From the NCBI GenBank assembly GCA_001247695.2, contig LGRX02024671.1, positions 1 to 64,000 of the forward strand: a stretch of DNA of 64,000 nucleotides, in the 5' to 3' direction. Positions 37,862 to 47,921 of this stretch are shown here, piece after piece. The notes under the pieces were generated by a model that saw only the letters and a program-made list of their open reading frames with translations, was not told the DNA's origin and ran no database searches. The stretch comes from Cymbomonas tetramitiformis (lineage: Eukaryota > Chlorophyta > Pyramimonadophyceae > Pyramimonadales > Pyramimonadaceae). Numbering within the stretch: the stretch's first letter is position 1; each line of letters begins with the position of its first letter. Both the position numbers and the translations under genes were made by a program.

Positions 37862-38626
37862 ATGGAGTCAGGTCTCGGGACGAATGCCGTTGTACCAAGC
37901 GTGCATATCGCTGCGTCGAGCGACCTGTCGAAGGGTAATGACCGATCCTCGGAGACGGCTGTCGCTGAACGCCGCGGCGAGAATCACCCGTATGACGAAG
38001 AGAAAGGAAATGAAAAAAATGGCGGGAACTCGGACGATGAGGATTACCATGATTCGAACGGATCGTTCGAGGACCCTAACCAACCTGTTGAAACGAGCGA
38101 GTCGCGGGAGGCCGCTAGACGATACTTCGAGCTGGGAAAACAGATTGCCGATATGAGGATAGATATCTACGACATGCACACAAAGGTAAATAAGAGCAGT
38201 GGCGAGATTGCGACACTCCAGAAAGAAGTTGAAATCGACAAAAAGGAAAAGGCTGAATGCTCGGCCGAGCTGCGACAGCAGCAAGAAAATATGCACCGTC
38301 TGCTCGAAGCCTTAAAGAAGAGCTCGAGCGAAGACGGTCAGATGAAGTTCGACTTGGCGACGATGAGTGATCAGTTGAAACTGTGCAAAAGCGAGATCGA
38401 CGCGCTGAAAGACCGAAATGAGCGGTGTGAGAAGACCGAGGAGCAAAAGCGGGTTCGTTTCGCGGAGTTGGACAAGCAACACAAAGACGGTGCGACCGAG
38501 ATTGAACGATTAAAGAGGGACCTGCAGCTCTGCCAGCAGGGGCAATGGGAAAGCAAACGTTTGTGGCAAAGACTCGTGAAACGTCGAGGGTGTCTTTTCC
38601 ATTCACCTGATATATACTGTATTTAG
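37862..38626 (+). CDS. Coiled-coil protein
   Basis: The protein has 254 residues. The first ~80 are acidic and Ser/Asn-rich. From about residue 85 to 230 heptad patterns of Leu, Ile and Met with many Glu and Lys (IATLQKEVEIDKKEKAECSA, LKLCKSEIDALKDRNERC) predict a long coiled coil. The end is basic. It has a TATA box but no array. No enzymatic motif is seen; a structural or scaffold role is inferred. Confidence 0.72.
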   Translation: MESGLGTNAVVPSVHIAASSDLSKGNDRSSETAVAERRGENHPYDEEKGNEKNGGNSDDEDYHDSNGSFEDPNQPVETSESREAARRYFELGKQIADMRIDIYDMHTKVNKSSGEIATLQKEVEIDKKEKAECSAELRQQQENMHRLLEALKKSSSEDGQMKFDLATMSDQLKLCKSEIDALKDRNERCEKTEEQKRVRFAELDKQHKDGATEIERLKRDLQLCQQGQWESKRLWQRLVKRRGCLFHSPDIYCI

Positions 38627-39017
38627 GAGGCGAATTCCGTTTACGGTCGCGTACACATTCCGTACGGCCACGCCTTTCCAGGGACGAGAGACGAGTGCCA
38701 CGCGTCGAACGAGGCAATCCTGGGGAGTGCGCCGCCAAAAAAGGAATCGCGGACTCCTTATTTTGGATCGATCCGTCATCGGCGCAGGACATTTCGACCG
38801 CTAGGTTTACCCACCGAATCCATGTTAGGTGTTCGTTACATCGAAGCGGTGTGCTTTAAAAAGACGAGTTTGTATCCGAGGTAAGATGACAACTGTGCAC
38901 GATCCGTGCACTCCTTGCATATATGTATATACACGCCATTGCGCGATCGCCAAAAGAGAGCTTCCTTGCACTCGCGGTATAAGTGCGCACGAAGCTTCGC
39001 GCGATACACGATTCCAT
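38627..39017. other. Intergenic spacer and promoter region
   Basis: Contains a TATA-like GCATATATGTATATACACG at about 38915-38933, about 90 bp before the ATG at 39018. A longer upstream frame exists but starts at a non-ATG codon and crosses the TATA box. Confidence 0.5.
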
Positions 39018-40007
39018 ATGTCATCCGCGATCAAGCATTTCGTTGACGGTGCGCACACGGGCGTTGCCACTGGCGGTCCAGAAGCTCTCATACAATTAGC
39101 GCTGTGCATGCATGCGCTATATCCGCAAAGAGTTTATTTTGCCCAAACACGCTTGACCTGGGTTGTCGATGATCCAGCAACAACTGTCTCGTTTTTTCAT
39201 CGGCGATACATAGACGAGTATCCGGACGTGATCAAAATGCCTTTTAGTCCCTCTCGGGTGATAAATTCCCGAGATGTTTACATACTGCCAGCAGTTTTTG
39301 CGTGGCCAAAGCAACTTGTCGACAAAGGCGTACGGGTGTACATTTACTTGCTAGGACCTAGCAAGATCGATAAAGCTTCCGGATGCGCGTACATCGCCCA
39401 CAACTTCTGGTTGTCGCACCACGCCGATGTCAACCTAACGCGCGACAGCGTGATCAGGCCCTACATCTCGCCATCGATGGTTGCGTCGGCGCATCGTGCT
39501 TCGGTAAAAATGGGTGATGCACAAGCGAGAAAGCTGGTCTTGCTGGACGATGATAACCCCGAAGAAATAATCTCGTACGTTGATCGTTGTTGCGTGGCAC
39601 TGGGTTGCAAAGCGTTGGTGGTCCAAGGATACGCGCGTTCGGAATTACCCGAGTTGTACACCAAAAGCGCCGTCGTTGTGGATTGGTGCATGCGGGGTTC
39701 GGTACGGATGCCGTTGGAGGCGGCACTGCACGGATTTATCCTGGTGACGGCCAACTGTCAGACGGGGTGTGACAGACGCGACATACCGATAAGTGATCGA
39801 TGGATTCCCGACAGCTCGTTTCCTCCTGCAAGAGGCGCGAGTTGGAATAATTCGAAACCGTTTCGCGCTTTGGAGCGCGGTTTGACATCGCGCACCCAAG
39901 CACTTCAGGAAATGTCGAACTTGCGAAACCTGTACTTGAAATACGTTTTATCCGAGAGCATGCGCAGAGAGGTTGCGATGCTTTTCCGCGAATCGAATGT
40001 GCATTGA
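39018..40007 (+). CDS. Glycosyltransferase-like protein (GT-B type)
   Basis: The protein has 329 residues from the ATG at 39018. The N-terminal half has VDGAHTGVATGGPEALIQLA, a Gly-rich acceptor-side loop as in GT4-like enzymes. The second half has CKALVVQGYARSELPELY, then AVVVDWCMRGSVRMPLEAAL and HGFILVTA, typical of the GT-B nucleotide-sugar side where an acidic residue and Gly/Pro-rich turn hold the donor. Donor and acceptor cannot be told. A decayed copy is at 53250-53594. Large DNA viruses often encode such enzymes to decorate their particles, which is an inference here. Confidence 0.65.
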   Translation: MSSAIKHFVDGAHTGVATGGPEALIQLALCMHALYPQRVYFAQTRLTWVVDDPATTVSFFHRRYIDEYPDVIKMPFSPSRVINSRDVYILPAVFAWPKQLVDKGVRVYIYLLGPSKIDKASGCAYIAHNFWLSHHADVNLTRDSVIRPYISPSMVASAHRASVKMGDAQARKLVLLDDDNPEEIISYVDRCCVALGCKALVVQGYARSELPELYTKSAVVVDWCMRGSVRMPLEAALHGFILVTANCQTGCDRRDIPISDRWIPDSSFPPARGASWNNSKPFRALERGLTSRTQALQEMSNLRNLYLKYVLSESMRREVAMLFRESNVH

Positions 40008-40049
40008 ACCCTACGGAGCGGACGCCGCGACGCTTTATGCGCACGCCGA

Positions 40050-40150
40050 CAGCGACTCGGCGGCCGCCAGCATCCCACGCCGTCGCGGCGACATCGTGAC
40101 GTGTCGACGGCCGCCATCGTCCCACGCCGTCGCCGATACGAGGAAGAGGC
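40050..40150. promoter_or_regulatory. Short GC-rich array before the large ankyrin gene
   Basis: Two ~50-bp imperfect units contain CGGCCGCCAGCATCCCACGC and CGGCCGCCATCGTCCCACGC (40058-40133). CCGATACGAGG follows as a weak TATA candidate, about 95 bp before the ATG at 40230. Confidence 0.5.
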
Positions 40151-40229
40151 CTCTTCATAGGGGCCTTCTCCGACGCGTAACCTCATTTCCGAGCGCACCT
40201 CCCACTCGAACCACGCCACGATCCTAAAG

Positions 40230-42011
40230 ATGCTTTCGACGAGTTTCAGAGCAGCCCCTCCGAAGTGCGAACACCTACTCAGCCTGGCACGGATGGATGT
40301 GTGGGACGAGCTGGTGCAGCCCTTGCTATCGGATCAGGACAAGGCGCTTCTGCGCGTGGTTTGCAAGAGCTTGCGAGCTCGGTACCGCCGCTTTACCTCC
40401 CTCCGAATCTTGGGTACGCTCGGGTTGTCCGTTTCCTTTTACGAGCACGTCATGAAGATGCTTCCGCACGAGGAGATCTCGCTCAAGCGCGTGGCGTGCG
40501 AGAGCGCCGCCGCGAGCGGCTCCTTGGAGTGCTTGACGCACGCACACAGGAACGGCTGCGAATGGACGGAGAAGGTTTGCACGGCGGCCGCCGCCGGTGG
40601 TCACCTCGAGTGCTTGGCGTACGCACGCGACAGAGGGTGCGCGTGGAGCGAGGAGTGCTCGACGGCGGCCGCGAAAAACGGTCGGCTGCGATGCCTCAAG
40701 TACGCCTTCGACAACGGGTGCGAGATCGACGAGCTCGCTTGCGCGCATGCCGTTCGTGGCGGCAACACGGAGTGCTTGCTCCTGGCGCACGATCGGGGCT
40801 GCCAGTGGGACGCCCGCACCTGCTACGTCGCTCTGCAGGTCGGCGATCTGAACTGTCTGAGATGCCTCATCGAGAACGGCTGCGCCTGGTGCGAGCACGC
40901 GTGCACGATAGCCGCCCACTATGGACATCTGGAATGCATGAAGTACGCTCACGAAAGAGGGTGCGAGCTGGTCTTTCACGCCTGCCACACGGCCGCCACG
41001 AACGGTCGCACGGAGTGCCTGCGGTACGCTCTGGACAACTGTTGCGAGCGAGACGCCCTCGTCTGCTCGTACGCCGCGGCGAGTGGACACCTGGAGAGTC
41101 TGCGATGCGCTCACGAGCGAGGCTGCGGCATGGACAGCACGCTCTGCGCCGTCGCCGCCCGTGCAGGGCGTATCGATTGCTTGCGATACGCGCACGAGAA
41201 GGGTTGCGCGTTGGATCTGATGGCCTGTATGTACGCCGCCGAACACGGCCATCTCGATTGTTTGCGGTACGCCTTCGTTCACGGATGCGAACCGAGCGCG
41301 CGCATCTGCGCGGCGGCCGCCTCCGGTGGGCAACTGCATTGTCTCAAGTACGCACACGAGAAGGGCTGCGCGTTGGAGCCGGAGGTCTGCGAGTCCGCCG
41401 CGGCGTACGGGGCGTTACCTTGTCTCGAGTACGCCCGCGAACACGGATGCGGGTGGACGAACGACGTGTGCTCGATGGCCGCCCAGTACGGACACTTGGA
41501 CTGCCTGCGGTACGCGCACGAGCACGGCTGCGGGTGGGACTCGAACGTCTGCGTGGGCGCCGCGTCCTGCGGAGCTCTGTCTTGCCTCGTGTACGCCCAC
41601 GAACACGGGTGCGAATGGACGGACGACGTCTGTTTGATCGCCGCGCAGTACGACCACTTGGACTGCCTGCGATACGCGCGCGAGAACGGCTGCGCCTGGA
41701 CGTCGGACACCTGCGTGATCGCCATCGAACACGAGAGCCTTTCGTGCGCGCAGTACGCGTATCGAAACGGGTGCGAGATCACGCCCCGCACGATCGAGGC
41801 GGCCATCTTCCACGACCTGGACCTGGTCGCCTTTCAGGGTTTGCTCGACAAGCTCGACGAGACGAGCCTCCGCGTGTTGTGCGGAACGGAATTCTACTTG
41901 GAAGTGGTGGCCGGCACCTTTGAGTACGAGGACGTGCTCAACGCGCACCTGCTGAACAAGGGCGTGCAAAAGGAGCTCATCCAGCGCACGGAGGAGCTCC
42001 TTGGGTGGTAG
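40230..42011 (+). CDS. Large F-box-like/ankyrin-repeat protein
   Basis: The protein has 593 residues. The N-terminus (WDELVQPLLSDQDKALLRVV) resembles an F-box. From about residue 85 to 525 there are about fifteen ankyrin-like repeats of 28 residues following AA..GHLECLRYAHE.GC.WD, each starting near a Cys-Ala pair. Such repeat stacks bind proteins. In poxviruses and other large DNA viruses similar proteins connect targets to SCF ubiquitin ligases; that role is inferred. The repeats share high DNA similarity, suggesting expansion by unequal crossing-over. Related to the smaller protein at 20606. Confidence 0.85.
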   Translation: MLSTSFRAAPPKCEHLLSLARMDVWDELVQPLLSDQDKALLRVVCKSLRARYRRFTSLRILGTLGLSVSFYEHVMKMLPHEEISLKRVACESAAASGSLECLTHAHRNGCEWTEKVCTAAAAGGHLECLAYARDRGCAWSEECSTAAAKNGRLRCLKYAFDNGCEIDELACAHAVRGGNTECLLLAHDRGCQWDARTCYVALQVGDLNCLRCLIENGCAWCEHACTIAAHYGHLECMKYAHERGCELVFHACHTAATNGRTECLRYALDNCCERDALVCSYAAASGHLESLRCAHERGCGMDSTLCAVAARAGRIDCLRYAHEKGCALDLMACMYAAEHGHLDCLRYAFVHGCEPSARICAAAASGGQLHCLKYAHEKGCALEPEVCESAAAYGALPCLEYAREHGCGWTNDVCSMAAQYGHLDCLRYAHEHGCGWDSNVCVGAASCGALSCLVYAHEHGCEWTDDVCLIAAQYDHLDCLRYARENGCAWTSDTCVIAIEHESLSCAQYAYRNGCEITPRTIEAAIFHDLDLVAFQGLLDKLDETSLRVLCGTEFYLEVVAGTFEYEDVLNAHLLNKGVQKELIQRTEELLGW

Positions 42012-42964
42012 ACCGTCCACGACGAGCGGACGTAAAAGCATTCCCGCCTCAGCATACGACTCGGTGATTAAGTGTATGCTCGTTTGTCCATTTGACTAGG
42101 CCATGTCGTACTTACCCAGTCGTGGCACCCAAAGTTCGTTTTCAACATTTTCTTTGCGTCACATGCCGTTAGGTTCCGTTCGAGACTTTCGCCCGTGTTG
42201 TAGGTTGCAGTCTCTTATTATCTAATCGCACTCGATATTCTGAACACATTCAACCCTGTTTAGACTCACTCCGAATACATCCGGTTGGGGTATATTCACT
42301 ATTACATGTACAATATAGAGTTCGCTGTCCCCATATATACGGGTGCGTATGTATGTGTATGGAGAGGGAAAGAGAGAGAGAGAGAGAGAGCCATCGCCGA
42401 CCGTTCGTGTATTTTTTGACTTGAGGATTTCGTGTCGGTTCGACCTGCACCGAGTCCAAAGAATCTTTCGCTGCTTCCCCACGCGCGCGTCGGCAAGGAA
42501 AGGCCGCTGCGTCGCGGACACCACCGACGGTCCGTTCGAGTCGACGCTCTCAGACTTCGTGTCCAAATATACAGCGGCCGCTCCGACAAAGGTTTCGCAT
42601 ACTATTTGCGCACGTGCACGCCGAGTATAACCTGTCTCGAAACTTGATTAGAAGAAATGAACACGAAGAGTCATCGCTTTACGTCCCTGGATCAAATTCT
42701 TCCGACGTATATGATTCAAATGAGAGAGTAGATAATATCGCACGCCCTTGGACCTCAAGGGAATCACTCCACAGCGGCCCATCTCACATAAAACAGTTTT
42801 TTTATGTATATCCTGAAAACCTTTACAATTCCGACGACAACGTCGCATAGTGCGTTTTATTTATGGTGTTATACATATGTGCGCATCTTAAGGTATGAGA
42901 TATATATATACATATAATACGAAGGAAATAATGTCTAAAAGACGGCGATCAAAAAACAGGTGAG
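42012..42964. other. Spacer with GA microsatellite and an orphan coding-like stretch
   Basis: A (GA)n tract lies at about 42368-42390. At about 42650-42850 a plus frame without ATG reads as protein (SSLYVPGSNSSDVYDSN, then FFYVYPENLYNSDDNVA) and may be an exon of an undetected gene. A strong TATA-like tract ATATATATACATATAATAC lies at about 42900-42918, serving the next gene. Confidence 0.4.
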
Positions 42965-44593
42965 ATGAGTGTGGCTACAATCAACGCGTACGAGCTTCAC
43001 GTGTCAGAATTCATGTCCTCGCCGTCCAAAAGAAATCATGAAGAAATCTTCACCCGAGAATCGTCCGCTCGTGAAGCAACAAATGACTCGTGCAAAAGTT
43101 GTGATCATTTCCCTGTTATCGCGGACGAGGTGGAGGACGATATGTTCTTCCAAGGGAATAACAATTCGGAAAGGATGAGAAAACGTGGAGAGCTGATTCT
43201 ACGGTTAACTTACACGTGTTCCTGCACCTGTGAGCGTCGTCGAAGTGTGTGCAACGACGAGGAGATCATAGCGCTTGCAGAAGAATTCGATATATCTATG
43301 GAAGAATGCGTGGAACTCTTGGATCAAATAAATACCGAACTGAAATTCTCAGATATGGTTGTAAAAGTAGATGAAGGTTTAAGAAGATCGAGCCGCTCGC
43401 TTCGAAAACTGATATTCGAGACCGAAGTGTTGGACTATGATGCGAGCAATAAGGATGTCACTCCCTGCACAATGTGCGATGAGAAAAAAAAAGTTTTTAA
43501 GGCGCGTGTTCGTTTTTTGAGCAGGCGAGCTACGGCGCCTGCTTGCTTTTGTGTTCTGTGACGCCTGCTTCTTATAATACTCTGTAATACGCAGGAATAC
43601 TTTTCCGTGCAGCACACGGTCGGCGAAGCCGACGATACGAAATTATTCGCGAGCGAATTCGTAAATGTCGTGTTAGATAAAACGCAGCTTGTCAATTTTA
43701 AGGACTTTCGTACAACTTTAAAAACCTGTTTGACCGAGCTGCTTCAAATATTTAAGGACGAAGGCGTGAAACACCTCATCTTCGTAACGGGTTCGAATTT
43801 GAAATCGAACTATTGGATTACGCAGATAGTGTACAGCATGCTACTCCAAGACAAAGCAATAGACTTTGTTTACGACATCGTCGGAATGCATGTCGACGTT
43901 TCCAAGTATCCATCCGACACGCTACCCCAGATGCGGATTCTTTTTTGTGATGACGCTTCGTACAGTGGAACTCAATTGTCGAAATTTATCCAGAGTTTTA
44001 TCCGCGAGTCTGCAGCTCATACCGGCTCCGAGTCATCGAGAGATCCAGATATGGAAGAATTATCATTTGAAGACGATGAAACGATCACTGAAGAACATCA
44101 TGCTGAGATCGAATCTATGATAGTATGCTTAGTACCTTACGTCACGAGCGTCGCCTTGACCAAGATACGTCACATACAAAAACTCAAAGGTCAGGTGCTT
44201 ATCAGAAATATCGAAGATCTTTTTGAGGAACATGTAAAGACCAAAGACTTAGCCCTCTTAAAAAAACAACCGGTTTCGGAATATATCTTTGAATTCTGTG
44301 GACGGCACGCGCGTGCGTCGTGCTCAAACACAAGTTGTCCATTTGTTTTTGCGCACAAGGTACCGGATCATATGAGCAGTTTCCCAACTATATACGAATT
44401 CGGACGTTTACCTCACGTGGAAAAACTTATGGACCTTCCTACAAGTACATTGGATGCTTATAAGAAACACGAAGAGACGCGATTCGTAATATGCGAAGAC
44501 TCGGATTCTACATATGGTAAACATAACATATCGGCCTCAAACGTTTCCAAATACTACTTTGACAAAAAATGGCAGCAAAAATATTGGCCGTGA
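42965..44593 (+). CDS. Two-exon gene, phosphoribosyltransferase-like C-terminal half
   Basis: Proposed exons 42965-43492 and 43595-44593 (508 residues), with a 102-bp intron starting GTTTTT and ending ATACGCAG. The second frame has no ATG at its start, and both exons are in phase at codon boundaries. Exon 1 has a CSCTCERRR cluster and a CTMCDEKKK end. Exon 2 has a Rossmann-like start (VKHLIFVTGSNLKSNYWI) and MRILFCDDASYSGTQLS near residue 295. This matches the DDxxxxGxT loop with which type I phosphoribosyltransferases bind PRPP. An acidic insert follows. Substrate unknown. The donor site is less typical than the acceptor. Confidence 0.68.
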
Positions 44594-44999
44594 TAAGTTA
44601 ATACCGCAAGAAAATGTGAAATGCAACATTGCTTTAAAACATGGTGCTACCATGCACCGGATGCCCGAAACATCCCCGGGACACAGTATCGTAATCACGT
44701 TCAGCACGGACGGCACGATCAGCTTCGAAAATGTGGAAGACGGTACGTTGAAGAATACTCAAGGCGTACTGCTGTTGGGTACCTTTGTCGCTACTTTATC
44801 CGTTCGACAAGTTCGAGGAGGCGCCTCGCGTCTGCTAGGACCACCGGGAAGTCGGTGACCCTTCGCGTAATATCGAAAGGCGGCTGTGAAATCACCTACA
44901 CATTTCCCGATATGCACTGCTAGATCGTATCGAACGGCGGACAACAGCCGCTCTGCCATCCATCGCCGTTCGATTCCTCGGTGCAGGACTGTGCTCGAC
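44594..44999. other. Possible degenerate gene or spacer
   Basis: A plus frame from an ATG at 44652 to 44858 (68 codons) reads SIVITFSTDGTISFENVEDG, and another frame nearby ends CEITYTFPDMHC at 44923. A frameshifted small gene is possible, but no promoter is evident. Confidence 0.3.
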
Positions 45000-45058
45000 G
45001 ATCGAAGCGGCGGCCGCCGTCGTCGGTCACCGCCGCGATCTCGCGATCGCTTAAAAGG
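45000..45058. promoter_or_regulatory. Degenerate GC-rich repeats plus TATA-like box before FHA-RING gene
   Basis: CGGCGGCCGCCGTCGTCGG and CACCGCCGCGATC precede GCTTAAAAGG (about 45050-45059), 50-60 bp before the ATG at 45109. Confidence 0.5.
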
Positions 45059-45108
45059 TTTTTCGAGCGCCTTGTTTCCTCATTTAACGGCCGCGCTTCC
45101 GGGCTTTC

Positions 45109-46200
45109 ATGAGACGCCCTTCACGCTCGCGACGCGTCGAAACCGGGCGACCCGAGTCGGACCGCGTAGTGGCCCCGACGAGCTCCGCACGGTCCGCCGA
45201 CGAGGCTCCGAGCGAGCGCCTCCCCGCTCGCAAGGCGCACTGTCGTCTGGTGTGCTCCACGTTCTCCATGTACACCCACTACGACCAGCGAGGACCGCGG
45301 TGCTTCCGCACGCTGCGCCTGTGCGACCATTTCAACGAGGGCCGGGATCGAGTGTGGATCGGTCGTCGTCGCGAGAACGACGTCGTGCTCGACGATCCCA
45401 AGGTGTCGAAGCTACTGTCCCCGTTTCACTGCTGCATCGAAGCGATTCCCGGAAAGTCGGAGCTGCACATTCGCGACAACGGCGGCGACAACGGCACGTA
45501 CGTTAACAATCGCAAGCTCGCGACCTTCCATGCTCGGCCCTTGGTCAACGGGGACGTGGTCTCCTTCGGCGGGCCGATGATGGTGCTGTACGAAGGTGTC
45601 GTGCGCAAGAATCCCTATCATTTCGCGTTCGTCAGCACGCCGCCGGTCAGCGAGCTCGCGGAAGTCTCGGAGTCCGAGGAGGAGGCCATCTGCGCCATTT
45701 GCATGGAGCCGCATTTTCTGCCCGTGGCCTCGGTGCATTGTCGGCATCACGCGTGTTTGCGGTGTTTGAGAAACCTGCGCCTTAAGGGCGTCGCGAGCGT
45801 CGAACCGGCGTGCCACACATGTCGCACGGCTTGGCACGCCGACCACCTCGTGAGAGAGTGGGTTCGTCTGCACGGTCCTCTGCTGCAGCGAGCGAAAGCG
45901 GACGAGGCGTCCAAGCTCAACCTGATCGCCGATATGGGAGCGTTGCGGGACACGGAGAGATACTGGCTTTGCGGGGTATTGCGCTTCGACAAGCGGGACC
46001 GACTCGCTTCGGACACGTCCCGAGCGAACTTTCTACAAAGTTACCGCGAGAGGATATTCGCTCGCTTCCCGGAGGTCAGGCACGTCCAGCGAGTGGTGCT
46101 TTCTGACAACGCCTTCGCGGTCGACGACACGGAGAGGATGTACCAACTCATCCCCGGCGTGATGCGTAGCGTACGCGAGCGCCTTGCCGAGGAGGGCTAA
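45109..46200 (+). CDS. FHA-RING protein, RNF8/CHFR-like architecture
   Basis: The protein has 363 residues. An FHA domain covers about residues 55-155, with VWIGRRRENDVVLDD at 82-96, a Ser/His pair in SPFHCCIEA, and DNGGDNGTYVNNRKL, the conserved phosphothreonine-binding loops. A C3HC4 RING follows at 195-238 (CAICMEP, CRHHACLRC, CHTC). The C-terminal region is helical. In cellular RNF8 and CHFR the FHA domain brings a ubiquitin ligase to phosphorylated targets in DNA-damage and checkpoint signalling. A similar phospho-directed E3 role is inferred. The first ~45 residues are Arg/Ser-rich. Confidence 0.87.
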   Translation: MRRPSRSRRVETGRPESDRVVAPTSSARSADEAPSERLPARKAHCRLVCSTFSMYTHYDQRGPRCFRTLRLCDHFNEGRDRVWIGRRRENDVVLDDPKVSKLLSPFHCCIEAIPGKSELHIRDNGGDNGTYVNNRKLATFHARPLVNGDVVSFGGPMMVLYEGVVRKNPYHFAFVSTPPVSELAEVSESEEEAICAICMEPHFLPVASVHCRHHACLRCLRNLRLKGVASVEPACHTCRTAWHADHLVREWVRLHGPLLQRAKADEASKLNLIADMGALRDTERYWLCGVLRFDKRDRLASDTSRANFLQSYRERIFARFPEVRHVQRVVLSDNAFAVDDTERMYQLIPGVMRSVRERLAEEG

Positions 46201-46309
46201 CCCCGCGTCGCATACTGAATGCAGGCAACGAACTGACGATGTAGAGACTGGGTTGCAAATGTTCCCGTCAGAAGGGCCACTTTCACGGACCGTCTACAAA
46301 GGTGTTGTG

Positions 46310-46391
46310 CAGGGATTTGCTTTGTGATTGTCGATAGGTGTTTACGAGTAGAACCTCCCGCTGTATATTTAACCGTCCTGGATAATCCTCG
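46310..46391 (+). repeat. 82-bp repeat, copy 1
   Basis: Differs at only one or two bases from 48062-48143. Contains TTGTGATTGTCGATAGG and a TGTATATTTAACCG box. Confidence 0.85.
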
Positions 46392-46471
46392 GAAAGAAAA
46401 AAGAAAAAGAAAAAATCACGCCCGTCGGGCGTATGGGTAAATTAATTCCCCCGGCCCTACTCTGGGCCGGG
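46392..46471 (-). repeat. Twin-hairpin element, copy 5
   Basis: Long A-rich start, CGCCCGTCGGGCG, linker TATGGGTAAATTAATTCC, then CCGGCCC TACTCT GGGCCGG. Confidence 0.8.
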
Positions 46472-46825
46472 ATATTCGCACGTGGAACCGCTTTTTATAC
46501 CAATTGGTGCACTGTGGGGGCTAGGCTTCCTCTACATGCCGCGCTCTTTAAGAGGTGCAAGTTTCAAAGCTTGCGATTCGGACGAACAGCGACGCCGCCA
46601 ACGTAGACGGTGTCAAGAGCGAGCGTTTTTTTTCCACATCCTTCCCACTTCACACTCATCAAATCGCGTTTCCTCATCTTCTTAGCCCTGCTCCGACAAC
46701 GACAGTTGTAACGACGGTGAGCGAACGAAAGGTGCGGTCAGCGGTGTGGGCGTATACATACCAGTAAGATCGTAACGATTCGTGTTTCATCATTCGCGTG
46801 GAAGGCGAACCACGTCCACGAAACG

Positions 46826-47302
46826 ATGTCGATTCGTCACGATGCGATCGTCAATTGGCATATGGCAAGGATTCGTCCGAGAGTTGGTGGCGTCATTCCG
46901 TTCATGGAGCAGACGAACGCAGAACTCCAGGACCACACCAGCCGGCTAGTTGCACTCGACGGTAATCTTGAGGAACTCAAACTTCAGTGCGATACGGCAA
47001 TCGTCGAAACGGCCGATCTACACGCACACCTCTCTGTGTCTAGCGACCGTCTTCAGGGGTTGCTTGATACGACGAGCAACCGTCTTGAGCATCTTGAGGC
47101 GTCGCTTAATGCGAAGACCGACCGTCTTGAGGAGTTGATTCGTACGACGACAGAACAAATGTCGGTCACTTATGTAAAGTCGGACGAGTTTAACCGGAAA
47201 CTTGAAGAAGCACTGGACGATCGCACACCTCAGGAGGATGTGGGCGGAGCACAACAGGCGCTACCAGCATCGTTTTCCGGGTGGCTCCCCGGAGCGCAAT
47301 AA
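46826..47302 (+). CDS. Coiled-coil protein with 14-16-residue repeats
   Basis: The protein has 158 residues. From about residue 35 to 115 it shows near-repeats of the form L.T.S.RLE.LEASLN and DRLEELIRTT, predicting a parallel coiled coil or trimeric fibre-like stalk. The N-terminus (MSIRHDAIVNWHMARIRPRVGG) is basic and the end is Gly/Pro-rich. It is AT-neutral and lacks an array. A structural role is inferred from the repeats only. Confidence 0.65.
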   Translation: MSIRHDAIVNWHMARIRPRVGGVIPFMEQTNAELQDHTSRLVALDGNLEELKLQCDTAIVETADLHAHLSVSSDRLQGLLDTTSNRLEHLEASLNAKTDRLEELIRTTTEQMSVTYVKSDEFNRKLEEALDDRTPQEDVGGAQQALPASFSGWLPGAQ

Positions 47303-47663
47303 GTGCGTGGACATGCGTTATACACGAATGGTGGGTCTCGCATGTTAGGATTAGCACAAGCAGCCCTCCCGGGAATCCCGGTGTAGGCCCTTGCTTAGTC
47401 CCCTAGTCCGACTTGACTCGAGTACTGCTGCTCGTGTGTGTCGCCGTTATGCGCAATGTGTTTATTTTTTGAATTAACCGGTTTTAGACAGATCGTATAA
47501 TGCTATTGACGATTGCAAAACACGCAAACTTAATTCGTTAAGCAAACATAAGGCACGAGCGTGCATTCGAGAATAATAAATACACGCCCAAGTTTGCGAT
47601 GACGCTTTGCGCTTCGCAAATTTAAAACTATATTTTGACGAATATTACGGAATCGTTGCGATC

Positions 47664-47921
47664 ATGCTAAACGAGGCAAACTTTGGTCAATATCTTATCG
47701 ACAACGTCGACGTAGTATTCATGGACAGCGAATTACATAAGTTGAGTTTAGGAAATCAGCCGTTCGAGATACCGTGTAAACCTACCGACGAGCTGTATCA
47801 CGTGCCGATGCATAAGCTCGTCAGCAGAATACCGGAAACATACCCTTATATGGGTGCACCTGCGTTTGAAAATGAAACCGTCATTCTGATAACACCCTTC
47901 GATGTGGAGGTAACTCCGTAG
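47664..47921 (+). CDS. Small unknown protein, 5' end uncertain
   Basis: From the first in-frame ATG the protein has 85 residues (MLNEANFGQYLIDNVDVVF ... TPFDVEVTP). The frame remains open and protein-like for about 20 codons upstream (ANLKLYFDEYYGIVAI), so the gene may once have started earlier, or the start lies in an upstream exon. No family recognised. Confidence 0.5.
   Translation: MLNEANFGQYLIDNVDVVFMDSELHKLSLGNQPFEIPCKPTDELYHVPMHKLVSRIPETYPYMGAPAFENETVILITPFDVEVTP

Larger units (their letters stand above)
46201..46825. other. Intergenic spacer with repeat copy and twin-hairpin element
   Basis: Holds one copy of the 82-bp repeat (46310-46391) directly followed by twin-hairpin copy 5 (46392-46471). 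A TATA-like GGCGTATACATACC lies at about 46747-46760. Confidence 0.6.

Noticed and set aside
36298..37863. 521-codon minus-strand frame opposite the PhyH-like gene
   Set aside because: Shadow of a GC-rich coding region; the plus strand has the catalytic motifs and promoter.
38829..39017. Upstream extension of the glycosyltransferase-like gene to 38829
   Set aside because: Starts at a non-ATG codon and includes the TATA-like box at about 38915-38933.
40265..41923. 552-codon second plus frame in the ankyrin gene
   Set aside because: Out-of-frame shadow of the repeat-rich ankyrin gene, with Arg/Gly-rich nonsense composition.
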